64,000 nucleotides of DNA from Brachybacterium sacelli (GCF_017876545.1 NZ_JAGIOD010000001.1:2170001-2234000); one strand, 5' to 3'. Shown: positions 1 through 8,645, counted from the first letter of the stretch. Numbers and translations are program-made. Notes: generated by a model from the sequence alone, not told the origin.

Positions 1-698
1 AACTCGGCGAAGGATTCCCGGTAGGACCCCCAGTGGTCGGCGAAGGACTCCTCGAGCATCCGGTGGACGGTGCGGACGTCCTGGGCGACGGGCAGCCCGG
101 ACTCGTGGCGATGCACGGGCCGCATCCGCGTCCCCTCCCGGGGCCCGGGGCCCGCGCCCGAGTCGTCGGCCGTGACCGGGCGACGCATGTGCAGCCAGGT
201 GCGCACCTTCTCGTAGCCCGCGGCCTCCAGCGCGCGGGCGCGGTCGGTGTCCAGCTCGTTCGTGTCGCAGGACAGCTGCGTGCTCTCCACGCCGCGATGG
301 CGGGCGAAGGACCCGCCGACCTCGACGGCCCAGTCCAGCAGCGCGGCGGTCAGCGCCTCGCGCTCGGGCACGTCCTGGGAGACGACGAACTGCAGGTCGG
401 AGCGCCCACGGGCGCGATCCTCGAGGGCGACCCATGCGAGCGGGTCGCGGTCTTCGGTGGGGGAGCCGTCGGCAGCGATGGGGACGACGACGATCTGGCG
501 ACGCGACCACGACTTCAGCCCGACCAGCTGGGACCGCAGCGCGTCCTCGTCGACGACGCCCTCCGGCGTGTGCTCCCGCTGCGCCGCTACGTGCAGCTCC
601 GCCAGCGCTCCGACGTCGGCCTCGACGGGAAGACGTGTGGTCAGCGTCGCCTCGAGCGACGCGGGCAGCGGGGGCGGGAAGTGATCGATGAGCGGCAC
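1..698 (-). CDS. GNAT-family N-acetyltransferase, partial (C-terminus off the left edge)
   Basis: About 232 codons are visible, running off the left edge. The N-terminal half has the layout of a GNAT fold: an early LAELHVAAQRE helix, a central strand, and a late segment with ALEAAGYEKVRTWLHMRRP, the typical end of a GNAT domain. A second domain seems to start near the edge (HRMLEESFADHWGSYRESF), so this is probably a two-domain GNAT of the mycothiol-synthase-like type. No ATG lies in frame after the stop of the exporter gene; GTG at 698 is the only reasonable start and has a weak ribosome site. It lies 84 bp downstream of the exporter on the same strand. The substrate cannot be told from the sequence. 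Confidence 0.75.
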   Translation of the reverse strand, partial: MPLIDHFPPPLPASLEATLTTRLPVEADVGALAELHVAAQREHTPEGVVDEDALRSQLVGLKSWSRRQIVVVPIAADGSPTEDRDPLAWVALEDRARGRSDLQFVVSQDVPEREALTAALLDWAVEVGGSFARHRGVESTQLSCDTNELDTDRARALEAAGYEKVRTWLHMRRPVTADDSGAGPGPREGTRMRPVHRHESGLPVAQDVRTVHRMLEESFADHWGSYRESFAE

Positions 699-782
699 CC
701 GTTCATGGTGCCACGCGTGCTCAGGGCCGCACGGGGCGGCGGCGGAACCGTGATCCGCCGGGAACGGAGCCCGCGTCCGGGA

Positions 783-2549
783 TCAGTCGCGAGGGCGGTG
801 ATCGGCTGAGGAAGGGTCCGAGGCGCCGGCGGTCGCCTCGGCGGTGCCTGCCAGGTGCTCCGCGTCGCGGTCGACGCTCTCGGCGTCGGCCGCGCCGTGG
901 ATCTCGTCCTCGTCGACCGCGAGCGCCGGGACCGATCCCGTGCTGGTGGCCGGCTCGTGCGCCTGCAGGGTGTCGCGCAGAGTGAGGTGCGGGATGAAGA
1001 TCGACAGCACGATCGCGATGACCACGAAGGGGATCGCGGTGAAGAACACGTCGTGCATCGCCTCGCCCATGCCGGTGCGGATGGCGTCGACGATCGGGGC
1101 CGGCAGCTTCTCCAGCGTGCTCTGGTCGAGCACCGACCCGACGCCGGCACCGCTTCCGCCGCTGCTGTCCATCATCGAGGAGGCTCCCTGCGGCAGGTGG
1201 CTCTCGATGGCCGGCTGCATGCGCGTCGTCATGACGGTGCCCAGCACCGCGATGCCGACGGTCGAGCCGACGTTGCGGAAGAACTGCACCGAGGCGGTGG
1301 CCACACCAAGCTCGGACTGCGGCACCGCATTCTGCACCACGAGGGTGAAGATCTGCATCATCATGCCCAGCCCCAGGCCGATCACCACCATCGCGACCGT
1401 GAGATGCCAGGCCGAGTCCCCGTACGAGACCTGGGTGAGCAACCAGTAGCCGGTGAGCATCACGAGCCCGCCGACGATGAGGATCTCCTTGTAGCGTCCG
1501 AACTTGGAGACCAGCAGGCCGGAGATGATCGACATGCCGATCATGGACACCGACTGCGGGATGAGGATCGCGCCGGAACCGGTCGCGGAGACGCCCATGA
1601 CGGCCTGGGCGTACACCGGGATGTAGATGATCGCGCCGAACATGGCCACGGCGACCGCGAAGGAGGCCAGGATCGACAGCGCGACCACGGGACGGGCCAG
1701 CATGCCCAGCGGCAGCAGCGGGTCCTCGGCGCGCATCTCGACCCGCACGAACAGGCCCAGCAGCAGCGCGGTCGCGACGTACATGCCGATGATGGTCGGG
1801 GAGCCCCAGGCGTAGGTGGTGCCGCCCCAGGAGGTCGCCAGCAGGCCGATGACCAGGCCCGGGGTGAGGGTCATGATGCCGAGCACGTCCACGGTGGTGC
1901 GGCGCTGGACGTGGTCGAGGTGCAGGAAACGCAGCACGAAGCCGAAGGCGACCACGCCCAGCGGCAGCGTGAGGAAGAACAGGTAGCGCCAGCCGAAGTG
2001 GTCGGTGACGGTGCCGCCGATCAGCGGCCCGGCGATCGAGGCGAGGCCGAACATGGCTCCCATCAGGCCCTGGTACTTGCCGCGCTGACGCGGCGGGATG
2101 ATGTCGCCGATGATCGTCTGCGACAGCGGCATCAGCGTGCCCATGCCCAGGCCCTGCACGGCGCGGGCGGCGACGAGGAACCAGAAGTTCGTGGAGAAGC
2201 CGGCCAGGATCGAGCCGAGCAGGAAGATCGCGATGCCGGCCAGGTAGAACCCGCGGCGTCCGTACTGGTCGGAGAGCTTGCCAACGACGGGGACGGTGAC
2301 GGCGGAGACCAGCATCGCGGAGGTCGCGATCCAGCTGTAGTGGTCCATCCCACCCAGGTCGGCGACGATCACCGGCATGGCGGGGCTGACGATGGTCTGT
2401 GAGAGGGAGGCGACGAGCATGCCCAGCATGAGGCCGACGAAGACGAGCTTGCTCCGTCGGTCCAGGCCGACGAAGGCCTCAGGGGTGGAGGACGGTGCGA
2501 CGGCACCGGTGGGGCCGGGTGCCGAGGCAGAGGTCGATGCAGTGCTCAT
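783..2549 (-). CDS. MFS multidrug exporter, DHA2 (14-TM, EmrB/QacA) family
   Basis: A 588-residue inner-membrane proton-coupled exporter. A hydrophilic leader of about 32 residues is followed by membrane segments from residue 34 on. The MFS motif A appears as GKLSDQYGRR near residue 90. The motif C region, GLASIAGPLIGG, near 170 marks a drug:H+ antiporter. Length and hydrophobic pattern fit the 14-segment DHA2 group, with a long polar tail after about residue 525. The gene is divergent from a TetR gene 180 bp away, the usual arrangement of a repressor and the pump it controls. A TAGAAT -10 on the minus strand sits at 2651-2656. The drug spectrum is unknown. Confidence 0.92.
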   Translation of the reverse strand: MSTASTSASAPGPTGAVAPSSTPEAFVGLDRRSKLVFVGLMLGMLVASLSQTIVSPAMPVIVADLGGMDHYSWIATSAMLVSAVTVPVVGKLSDQYGRRGFYLAGIAIFLLGSILAGFSTNFWFLVAARAVQGLGMGTLMPLSQTIIGDIIPPRQRGKYQGLMGAMFGLASIAGPLIGGTVTDHFGWRYLFFLTLPLGVVAFGFVLRFLHLDHVQRRTTVDVLGIMTLTPGLVIGLLATSWGGTTYAWGSPTIIGMYVATALLLGLFVRVEMRAEDPLLPLGMLARPVVALSILASFAVAVAMFGAIIYIPVYAQAVMGVSATGSGAILIPQSVSMIGMSIISGLLVSKFGRYKEILIVGGLVMLTGYWLLTQVSYGDSAWHLTVAMVVIGLGLGMMMQIFTLVVQNAVPQSELGVATASVQFFRNVGSTVGIAVLGTVMTTRMQPAIESHLPQGASSMMDSSGGSGAGVGSVLDQSTLEKLPAPIVDAIRTGMGEAMHDVFFTAIPFVVIAIVLSIFIPHLTLRDTLQAHEPATSTGSVPALAVDEDEIHGAADAESVDRDAEHLAGTAEATAGASDPSSADHRPRD

Positions 2550-2650
2550 GGAGCTCCTCGGGGGCGGTGAGAAGGCGGAGGGGCGGACGTTCTCGGGCGG
2601 GAAGGGACTCGTCCGACGGTCTCAGCGCGTCATCGGGCCTCGACCGGACG

Positions 2651-2722
2651 ATTCTAGCCAACTGTTGCGTTCACTGCACTATTTCATCGACTGCAGTTTC
2701 TGTGATCTCGCGGACCTACGAT
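2651..2722. promoter_or_regulatory. Divergent promoter/operator region of the exporter and tetR
   Basis: The minus-strand -10 of the exporter (TAGAAT, plus positions 2651-2656) and the plus-strand -10 of tetR (TACGAT, 2717-2722) flank an unusually A/T-rich stretch. Inside it ACTGCA occurs twice, at 2673-2678 and 2690-2695. An outer inverted pair AACTG/CAGTT lies at 2660-2664 and 2694-2698. This is the natural place for the TetR operator; assigning those repeats to the regulator is inference. Confidence 0.55.
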
Positions 2723-2729
2723 GGGAGCC

Positions 2730-3383
2730 GTGACTGACCCACAGACTTCCCCCGCCCGACCCCTGACGGAGCCGGGCGATGACGACGATCCCGCGACCGA
2801 AGGCCTCGGACTGCGCGAGCTGAAGAAGCGCCAGACCCGCATCGCCATGCACCGCTCCGCGCTCGAGCTCGTCGCCGAGCACGGCTTCGCGCAGGTGACA
2901 GTCGAGATGATCGCCCGGCGCGCCGGGGTCTCCACCCGGACCTTCTTCAACCACTGGACCACCAAGGACGCGGCGGTGCTCGGCGTCATCACGGGCGATT
3001 CGCTCGAGATCAGCGGCCGGCTGCGCGTCGAGCTCGAGGAGCATTCGCCCCGCGAGGCGCTGCGTGCCGTGCTGCGCGACGCACTGACCGCGGTCCCTGC
3101 GGATCCGGAGCTGCGCGACCTGAAGAAGCAGGTGATGGCCAAGGAGCCGCTGCTGCACTCGATCTCCTCCGGCCGTCTCCTCGAGGTCCAGGCCGAGATG
3201 GTCGAGGTGCTCGCCGGGTTCCTGGACGGGGAGGAAGCCCGCACCCGCGCCGTGGTCGCCGTGCAGGTGGGCTTCGCCCTGACCCGCAGTGCGTTCGCGC
3301 TGTCCATGGCCAAGGGCGTCGACCTGCTCGCCGCCTTCGACGAGGTCACCGACCTCTACGACTCGGGAATCATCGAAGCCTGA
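2730..3383 (+). CDS. TetR-family transcriptional regulator
   Basis: 217 residues. The N-terminal helix-turn-helix is clear: VTVEMIARRAGVSTRTFFNH near residues 50-70, after a basic RQTRIAMHRSALELVAEHGF helix. The C-terminal helical region is the ligand/dimer domain. The start is placed at GTG 2730. The in-frame ATG at 2721 lies inside the -10 box TACGAT (2717-2722), and GTG follows that box by 7 bases, as expected for a leaderless transcript. Being divergent from the DHA2 exporter, it probably represses the pump. Its last codon and stop (GCC TGA) are the first bases of a 56-bp tandem repeat. Confidence 0.9.
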   Translation: MTDPQTSPARPLTEPGDDDDPATEGLGLRELKKRQTRIAMHRSALELVAEHGFAQVTVEMIARRAGVSTRTFFNHWTTKDAAVLGVITGDSLEISGRLRVELEEHSPREALRAVLRDALTAVPADPELRDLKKQVMAKEPLLHSISSGRLLEVQAEMVEVLAGFLDGEEARTRAVVAVQVGFALTRSAFALSMAKGVDLLAAFDEVTDLYDSGIIEA

Positions 3384-3520
3384 TCGACGTGCTGTGAGCT
3401 TGCGAGCGGCAGGAGATCAGGTGGGGCGGCAGAGCCTGATCGACGTGCTGTGAGCGTGCGAGCGGCAGGAGATCAGGTGGGGCGGCAGAGCCTGATCGAC
3501 GTGCTGTGAGCGTGCGAGCC
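3377..3520 (+). repeat. 56-bp tandem repeat, about 2.5 copies, beginning at the tetR stop codon
   Basis: Copies begin at 3377, 3433 and 3489; the third stops matching near 3520. Copies 1 and 2 differ by a single base (GAGCTTGCG against GAGCGTGCG). Each unit opens with CCTGATCGACGTGCTG and contains GATCAGG 29 bases later, a 7-bp inverted pair. The TGA stop of tetR is the TGA of the first copy. The same 56-bp period and a related unit recur at 56889-57008, again starting at a gene's stop codon. Confidence 0.93.
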
Positions 3521-3536
3521 GCGCCGACCTCGTCAT

Positions 3537-3593
3537 CGAGATCGACATGGGGACCACTTTGGGCCCCTGAAAGTGGTCCCCATGTCGATCTCG
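3537..3593. terminator. Perfect 24-bp inverted repeat (long hairpin) between convergent genes
   Basis: The arms 3537-3560 and 3570-3593 are exact reverse complements (CGAGATCGACATGGGG at the outer end) around a 9-base GGGCCCCTG loop. It sits between tetR and the convergent gene at 3665, where a two-way terminator is expected. The stem is much longer than a normal terminator and lacks a T tract, so it may instead be a palindromic repeat element. Confidence 0.7.
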
Positions 3594-3664
3594 GTCTGGT
3601 TCCGCGGCCCGGCCGGCCCGCGCCCTTCGAGGTTCCGGCCGACGAGCTCCGCATCGCTGCGGGT

Positions 3665-4669
3665 CTACCGCTCCAGGTGGCCGAGGCCGCTGTCCCAGCC
3701 GCGCCCGTCGGCCAGCCGCTCGGCGACGACCCGCTCGAGGCGAGTGCTGCGCGGAAGGGCTGCGGCGTCGTAGGGCGGGCGCTCACCGAAGACGAAGAAG
3801 GCCGCGCCGTCCGCACCGGGGGAGGTGCTGAGGATCTCCCAGCGGTCGACGAATCCTCCGATGTTCGATGTCGTCCCGAGCTCCTGGACCAGCACCGGGT
3901 TCATCAGCCAGGAGTCGCACACGAACTCATGTCCGAACCGGGGCGCATCCTGCGGTCGACCGGTCCCGAGGTCGGTGTAGTGCGTGGTGAAGTACTCGGT
4001 GGCCCGGGCGAAGGAGTCCTCCACGGCCCGAGGGGTCAGCGGGCCGCGGGCCGGGATGTGGGTGCCGATCACCCAGCGCTCCCGGTCGGTGCCCTTCTCG
4101 GCCCGGTGGAGGTCGAACTGCAGCCGGCCCAGGTGGACCAGGCGTCCGCGCCAGTTCAGCACCATCCAGTGCAGCTGGTGCAGCCCGAGCCGCCCGCTGC
4201 TGCGCCGGTGCACCCGCATCTGCTGGCCGAGATCGGCGAGCACCTCCCAGGACAGCTCCGTCGTCAGCCCGCGCTCCGCGTGCCAGGCGCGCACGGTGCT
4301 CGTGCTCACCACGAGGGCGAGGATCCCCAGCAGCCCTTCCCCGGGAACGAGGCGGTGCTGGAGCTCGTCGTGCCGCGCGGAGAGCGCCCCGAGGTCCACC
4401 TCCGGCACGTCGAGGCCTGCGCCGGCCCGCAGCAGATTGGCCGTGCGCGTGATCTCCGCGAGGATCTCGGTGTCGGCGACCGCCGCGCTCAGCAGGGGCG
4501 CGAGCTCCTCGTGGTCCTGGCCCGTGATCCCCAGCCGCTCGAGCAGCTCGGGGGCCGACGGAGCGGTCAGCATCGTGGCGACGTCGGCCTCTGCGAGCTC
4601 GTCGATGGAGCGGACGGAGGTCGGCGGGTCACCGAGTACCTGGGGGCGTGCGTCGTGGCGGGTCGTCAT
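3665..4669 (-). CDS. Acyltransferase-like protein with NAT_N and GNAT_C domains
   Basis: 334 residues. The C-terminal half has the marks of the GNAT_C family: LHQLHWMVLNWRGRLVHLGR near residues 172-191, then THIPARGPLTP, a FARATEYFTTHY helix, and FVCDSWLMNPVLVQEL followed by SNIGGFVDRWEIL. The N-terminal half is helical, as in the partner NAT_N domain. Such proteins are annotated as acyltransferase-domain proteins; no substrate is known to me. It is monocistronic, with a possible TACTGT -10 just before the ATG (plus 4678-4683). Family assignment is from memory of conserved motifs. Confidence 0.65.
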   Translation of the reverse strand: MTTRHDARPQVLGDPPTSVRSIDELAEADVATMLTAPSAPELLERLGITGQDHEELAPLLSAAVADTEILAEITRTANLLRAGAGLDVPEVDLGALSARHDELQHRLVPGEGLLGILALVVSTSTVRAWHAERGLTTELSWEVLADLGQQMRVHRRSSGRLGLHQLHWMVLNWRGRLVHLGRLQFDLHRAEKGTDRERWVIGTHIPARGPLTPRAVEDSFARATEYFTTHYTDLGTGRPQDAPRFGHEFVCDSWLMNPVLVQELGTTSNIGGFVDRWEILSTSPGADGAAFFVFGERPPYDAAALPRSTRLERVVAERLADGRGWDSGLGHLER

Positions 4670-4704
4670 GGGTACACACAGTAGCGCCGGAACGCGTGAC
4701 CGCC

Positions 4705-4740
4705 CGAGGGCCCCTCCGGCAGCTGCCGGAGAGGCCCTCG
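4705..4740 (-). terminator. Rho-independent-like hairpin downstream of gpmA
   Basis: Stem arms CGAGGGCCCCTCCGGCA and TGCCGGAGAGGCCCTCG pair with one mismatch. The hairpin lies 44 bp past the gpmA stop on the minus strand. No T tract follows, which is usual for high-GC actinobacterial terminators. Confidence 0.7.
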
Positions 4741-4783
4741 ACGGTGACCGGGGGTCAGCCCCGCGGGATGCCCTGGGAAGGGC

Positions 4784-5530
4784 TCACTTCTTGCCCTGGT
4801 TCGCGACGGCCTCGGCGGCGGCCTTCGCGGCGACCGGATCGAGGTAGCGGCCGCCCGTCTCGACCGGCTGGAAGCTCTCGTCGAGCTCGTACACCAGCGG
4901 CTGGCCGGTGGGGATGTTGAGACCGGAGATCTCCTCGTCGGAGATGCCGTCGAGGTACTTCACGAGCGCGCGCAGGGAGTTGCCATGGGCGGCGACCAGC
5001 ACGACCTTGCCGTCCGCGAGGTCGGGCTTGATGCCCTCCTCCCAGTACGGCAGGAAGCGCTCGACGACGTCCTTGAGGCACTCCGACTTCGGCAGCTGAT
5101 CGCCGAGGTCCGCGTACTGCGGGTCCTGGTCCTGGCTGAACTCGGTGCCGAACTCGATCTCCGGGGGCGGGGTGTCGTAGGAGCGGCGCCAGGCCATGAA
5201 CTTCTCCTCGCCGTACTTCTCCCGGATCTCGGACTTGTCCATGCCCTGGAGCGCGCCGTAGTGACGTTCGTTGAGGCGCCAGTCTCGCTTGACGGGGATC
5301 CAGTGACGGTCCGCGGCGTCCAGGGAGAGGTTCGCGGTCATGATCGCGCGACGCTGCAGCGAGGTGTGCACCACATCGGGGAGGATGCCGGCCTCCTTCA
5401 GGAGATCGCCGCCCTCGACGGCTTCCTGGCGTCCCTTCTCGGTGAGGGCCACGTCGACCCAGCCGGTGAACAGGTTCTTCGCGTTCCAGTCGCTCTCGCC
5501 GTGGCGGAGCAGCACGAGTGTGTAGGTCAT
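4784..5530 (-). CDS. gpmA: 2,3-bisphosphoglycerate-dependent phosphoglycerate mutase
   Basis: 248 residues, full length for dPGM. It interconverts 3- and 2-phosphoglycerate in glycolysis and gluconeogenesis in the cytosol. The phospho-acceptor histidine is in LRHGESDWN (His10). Other family blocks are [13 protein letters not shown], the ERHYGALQG substrate loop and [17 protein letters not shown] with the second catalytic histidine. The ATG at 5530 is preceded by a minus-strand TAGGCT six bases upstream, so the transcript is probably leaderless. A GC-rich hairpin terminates it. Confidence 0.97.
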   Translation of the reverse strand: MTYTLVLLRHGESDWNAKNLFTGWVDVALTEKGRQEAVEGGDLLKEAGILPDVVHTSLQRRAIMTANLSLDAADRHWIPVKRDWRLNERHYGALQGMDKSEIREKYGEEKFMAWRRSYDTPPPEIEFGTEFSQDQDPQYADLGDQLPKSECLKDVVERFLPYWEEGIKPDLADGKVVLVAAHGNSLRALVKYLDGISDEEISGLNIPTGQPLVYELDESFQPVETGGRYLDPVAAKAAAEAVANQGKK

Positions 5531-5536
5531 GGAGCC

Positions 5537-5610
5537 AGCCTACGCGGGAGCCGGGACGGGGCGCATATCGGGCTCACGGCCCCGCCAGACAGGGGCCCCG
5601 GCATTAGTCT
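5537..5610. promoter_or_regulatory. Back-to-back leaderless promoters of gpmA and the HAD gene
   Basis: On the minus strand TAGGCT (plus 5537-5542) lies 6 bases before the gpmA ATG. On the plus strand TAGTCT (5605-5610) lies 7 bases before the ATG at 5618. Neither gene has a Shine-Dalgarno sequence, which fits transcripts beginning at or next to the start codon. Confidence 0.65.
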
Positions 5611-5617
5611 CGACCGC

Positions 5618-6322
5618 ATGTCCACCGTCGCATCCGGCGCCCTCGCCGACGTCCCGGTCGTCCTGCTCGACCTCGACGGCACCCTCGTCGACTCCGGTCC
5701 GGGGATCCTCGCCGCGCTCGAGCACGCCTTCGCCGTCCGCGGCGAGACGCTGCCCTCGCCGGAGGTGCTGCGCACGTTCGTCGGGCCGCCGCTGGCGGAG
5801 TCCTTCCAGGGGACCCTCGGCCTGAGCGCCGAGCGTGCTGAGCAGCTCGGGCTCGCCTACACCGAGCACTACCACGCGAACGGGCTCCTCACGGCCCCGC
5901 CCTATCCCGGGATCCCCGAGCTGCTGCGCCGGCTCTCCCGGGCCGGCCGCACCGTCGCCGTCGCGACCAACAAGCCCGAGACCACCGCGCGCCGCCTCCT
6001 GGCCCACCAGGGGCTCGACGGTGAGCTCGCCCTGATCGGGGGCACCGATCGGGCGACGGGAAGGGAGGACAAGGCGGCCGTCATCGGAAGCGTCCTGCAT
6101 CGCCTCGGCGTGGAGCCGTCCTCCTCGGCAACCGGAAGCGCCGTCGCCGGCAGGGCGCCGGCCGTGATGATCGGCGACCGACTCCACGATGCCGAGGGCG
6201 CACGGACGCACGGGCTGCCCGCGGTGCTCGTCGGCTGGGGGTACGGGGGCCGTGTCGAACAGGAGGCGGAGGTGCCGCGCGCGGAGACCGTCGACGCACT
6301 CGAGGAGATGCTGCTGCGCTGA
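5618..6322 (+). CDS. HAD-superfamily phosphatase, phosphoglycolate phosphatase-like
   Basis: 234 residues. HAD motif I is LLDLDGTLVDSG (nucleophile Asp18, acid Asp20), followed by a helical cap. Motif II is VATNKPE, motif III lies around the lysine in GREDKAAVIG, and motif IV is MIGDRLHDAEGA. This is the subclass that contains Gph and PpaX-type phosphatases, but the substrate could also be another small phosphate ester or a nucleotide. The start is fixed by TAGTCT seven bases upstream of ATG 5618. It is transcribed divergently from gpmA and is convergent with dtd. Confidence 0.88.
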   Translation: MSTVASGALADVPVVLLDLDGTLVDSGPGILAALEHAFAVRGETLPSPEVLRTFVGPPLAESFQGTLGLSAERAEQLGLAYTEHYHANGLLTAPPYPGIPELLRRLSRAGRTVAVATNKPETTARRLLAHQGLDGELALIGGTDRATGREDKAAVIGSVLHRLGVEPSSSATGSAVAGRAPAVMIGDRLHDAEGARTHGLPAVLVGWGYGGRVEQEAEVPRAETVDALEEMLLR

Positions 6323-6392
6323 GGGCCCCGGCTCGAGGCGCGGGGCGGGAGCGCGGAGAGCAGGCGGTCGGCGGGCCCAGGACCTCGGGGCC

Positions 6393-6818
6393 TCAGGCCT
6401 CGAGCAGGAGCGTGACGGGGCCGTCGCCCACGAGGCCGACCCGCATGTGCGCACCGAAGCGGCCGGAGGAGACCTCCACCCCGCGCTCGCGGAGCGCGTC
6501 GACGACCTGGTCCACGAGCGGCTCGGCCACCGCGCCCGGGGCCGCCGCGCTCCAGGAGGGCCGACGGCCCTTGCGTGCATCGCCGTACAGGGTGAACTGG
6601 GAGACGACCATGACCTGAGCGCCGGTCTCGAGCACCGAGCGCTCGCCCTCGAGGATCCGCAGCTCGCAGATCTTCCGCGCGATCGTGGCCACCTGCGCAG
6701 GACCGTCGTCGTGGGTGACGCCGACCAGCGCCAGCAGTCCTTCACCCTCGATCGCGCCGACCACCTCGCCGTCGACCTCGACCTGGGCACCGTCGACTCG
6801 CTGGAGCACTGCGCGCAT
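6393..6818 (-). CDS. dtd: D-aminoacyl-tRNA deacylase
   Basis: 141 residues, normal length. It hydrolyses D-amino acids mischarged on tRNA. The N-terminus [18 protein letters not shown] and the block [17 protein letters not shown] are diagnostic of Dtd. The C-terminal NxGPVT-type loop appears as [11 protein letters not shown] and carries the conserved Gly-Pro. The reading frame stays open upstream, but the conserved N-terminus starts at ATG 6818. CAGGAT lies 6 bases upstream on the minus strand, suggesting a leaderless start. Confidence 0.95.
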   Translation of the reverse strand: MRAVLQRVDGAQVEVDGEVVGAIEGEGLLALVGVTHDDGPAQVATIARKICELRILEGERSVLETGAQVMVVSQFTLYGDARKGRRPSWSAAAPGAVAEPLVDQVVDALRERGVEVSSGRFGAHMRVGLVGDGPVTLLLEA

Positions 6819-6887
6819 GCCCCGATCCTGGCACACCTGCGGCGACGGGGGCCGGCCGGGGAGGGGCGACACCGACCGGCGGGGGAG

Positions 6888-8603
6888 TCAGCCGGGGAGG
6901 ATGGAGTCGATCCGCCGCTCCTGGGTGGGCGAGTCGTCGCCGCTGCCGCTCCGGTCGGGCCGTTCCGCCAGCGGCAGCGGCTGGGTCGATCCCGGGGACT
7001 CCGGCGGGGACTCGGAGGGCTGCGGACCCGGCGACTGCCGCGGAGCGTCGTCGTGCCGCGGCTCGGGTGCGGGCGGCTCGGCTGCCGGCTGGGCGGGAGC
7101 TACCGGCTGCTGCCCCGGGGCGGGGGTGGGCCGGGCAGGGGCGACGGAGCGCGGCTGGGTGGGCGGGTGACCCGTCGTGTCCGGCGTGCCCGGCGGCACC
7201 GTGGTCGGCCCCGTCGCGCCGTAGGGAGCGGGCCCGCTCGGAGCACTCGCCGAGGCCGAGGTCGAGGGCGAAGCGGCGGCACGGGGCGGCGGCTCCTGCC
7301 CGGCGAGACGCTCGGACTCGGCGGCGCGAGCCCGGGAGACCCATTCCTCGGCCACCCTCACGATCGCCTCGGTCGCCGCCTCCCAGGCCGCCTCCTGCTG
7401 GCGGTGGGGGCCCGTGGCCAGGGACAGCACGACGCCCGCGGTGCGCAGGGCGAGCTCGGTGAGGTCGACCCGGTCCGCGAAGGTCGTGCGCCAGGTGCGG
7501 ATGGCCTCCTCGACGCGCTCCTGCATGACGCGGTCGATCCGGCCGGCGTTGCCGTAGTCGGCCAGCACGCTGAGGTGGGCGAGCAGACAGGCGAGGTCGT
7601 CGGCCCGTCGGCCCGGACCCACCGTGTCGATGTCCAGCAGACCCATCACCCGGCCGTTCTCGACGAACACCTGGGCCTCGTAGAAGTCTCCGTGGACCAC
7701 GTCGTGGGGTCGCATGTCCATCCGCTGCTCGAGGGCGGCCAGGCCGTCCCGGATGGTGCGCACCAGGGCGTCGAGCCGGGGTCCCAGGGACGGCACCGAG
7801 GAGCTGACGATCCCGGCGTAGAACTCCACGGAATCCGTCCAGGGAGGCCGCAGCGGCAGCGTGTACATGGAGGCGGGGAGCCGGTCCAGCAGCGCGACGA
7901 GATCCTCGGCAGAGCACGCCTCGACGCCCTCGTCGATGACGGCGCGGGCCAGCGGACGACCGGGCAGCTCCTCGAGCACCACCAGCCCGTTGTGGTGGGC
8001 GATCACCGCGGGGACCGGGACCCCGGCGGCCAGCAGCCGTTCATGGCGGTCGACGATCTCTGCGCTGCGATGGGGCTGCATCACCTTGAGGTACACGGCC
8101 CTCTCGCCCTGACTCGCGCGCAGCACGGCGCGGCGCCCGGGACGGTAGGAGACGACGTCGATCGCGATCGGAGCGGAGAGGTCCTCCGGTGCCGCGGCCA
8201 GGGAGACGCCCAGGTCGTGCAGGGTGCGGCCGACGACATCGGGATAGCACACCAGAGGCAGCATCGGCAGCCACGGGTCATGGGGGTAGCGCCAGACCCG
8301 CACGTTGATGTCGCCGTCGGTCATCACCAGGGTCTGCTCGGCGACGTAGAGGTTCTTCTCTCGTTCGCCGATGTGGGCGCTCGCGCCGAACAGCTCCTCG
8401 CGGGCGGGGGCCTGCGGGCCGTCGAGCTCGGGCCAGGACACCATGGTCCGATAGAGCGCCTTCGTGCTGCGGCCGGGCCTGTGGTCGACATGATCCAGCT
8501 GCCAGCTGTGCAGCACGCCGCCGGAGTTGCCGACAGCAGAGCGGAGCAGGCCACCTGCTCCGGACCCGGTGAGGAGCTCCGAGCCGTCCTGCGTTCGTGA
8601 CAT
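6888..8603 (-). CDS. Phosphotransferase of the APH/maltokinase-like kinase fold with a proline-rich tail
   Basis: 571 residues. After an N-terminal region of about 140 residues comes a kinase core. A candidate ATP lysine is in YLKVMQPHR (Lys173). The catalytic loop HGDFYEAQVF at 304-313 and the metal-binding DIDTVGPG at 324 are the hallmarks of aminoglycoside-phosphotransferase-fold kinases. From about residue 430 the chain is disordered and rich in Pro, Ser and Ala. The acceptor is unknown: small sugars, amino alcohols or antibiotics are all used by this fold. It is divergent from the DUF3151 gene, only 54 bp apart. Kinase assignment is firm; the substrate is not. Confidence 0.85.
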   Translation of the reverse strand: MSRTQDGSELLTGSGAGGLLRSAVGNSGGVLHSWQLDHVDHRPGRSTKALYRTMVSWPELDGPQAPAREELFGASAHIGEREKNLYVAEQTLVMTDGDINVRVWRYPHDPWLPMLPLVCYPDVVGRTLHDLGVSLAAAPEDLSAPIAIDVVSYRPGRRAVLRASQGERAVYLKVMQPHRSAEIVDRHERLLAAGVPVPAVIAHHNGLVVLEELPGRPLARAVIDEGVEACSAEDLVALLDRLPASMYTLPLRPPWTDSVEFYAGIVSSSVPSLGPRLDALVRTIRDGLAALEQRMDMRPHDVVHGDFYEAQVFVENGRVMGLLDIDTVGPGRRADDLACLLAHLSVLADYGNAGRIDRVMQERVEEAIRTWRTTFADRVDLTELALRTAGVVLSLATGPHRQQEAAWEAATEAIVRVAEEWVSRARAAESERLAGQEPPPRAAASPSTSASASAPSGPAPYGATGPTTVPPGTPDTTGHPPTQPRSVAPARPTPAPGQQPVAPAQPAAEPPAPEPRHDDAPRQSPGPQPSESPPESPGSTQPLPLAERPDRSGSGDDSPTQERRIDSILPG

Positions 8604-8645
8604 GGGGTAACAATCTGGTCCGAGAGGTCATCGGGCGCCAGCGCC

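Noticed and set aside
2721..2723. ATG 2721 as start of the TetR gene
   Set aside because: It lies inside the -10 box TACGAT; GTG 2730 fits the leaderless spacing seen at many other genes here.
6189..8600. An 803-codon plus-strand open frame opposite the APH-fold kinase gene
   Set aside because: Low-complexity Arg/Gly/Asp-rich translation with no family motif; it is a by-product of GC-rich third positions in the real minus-strand gene.
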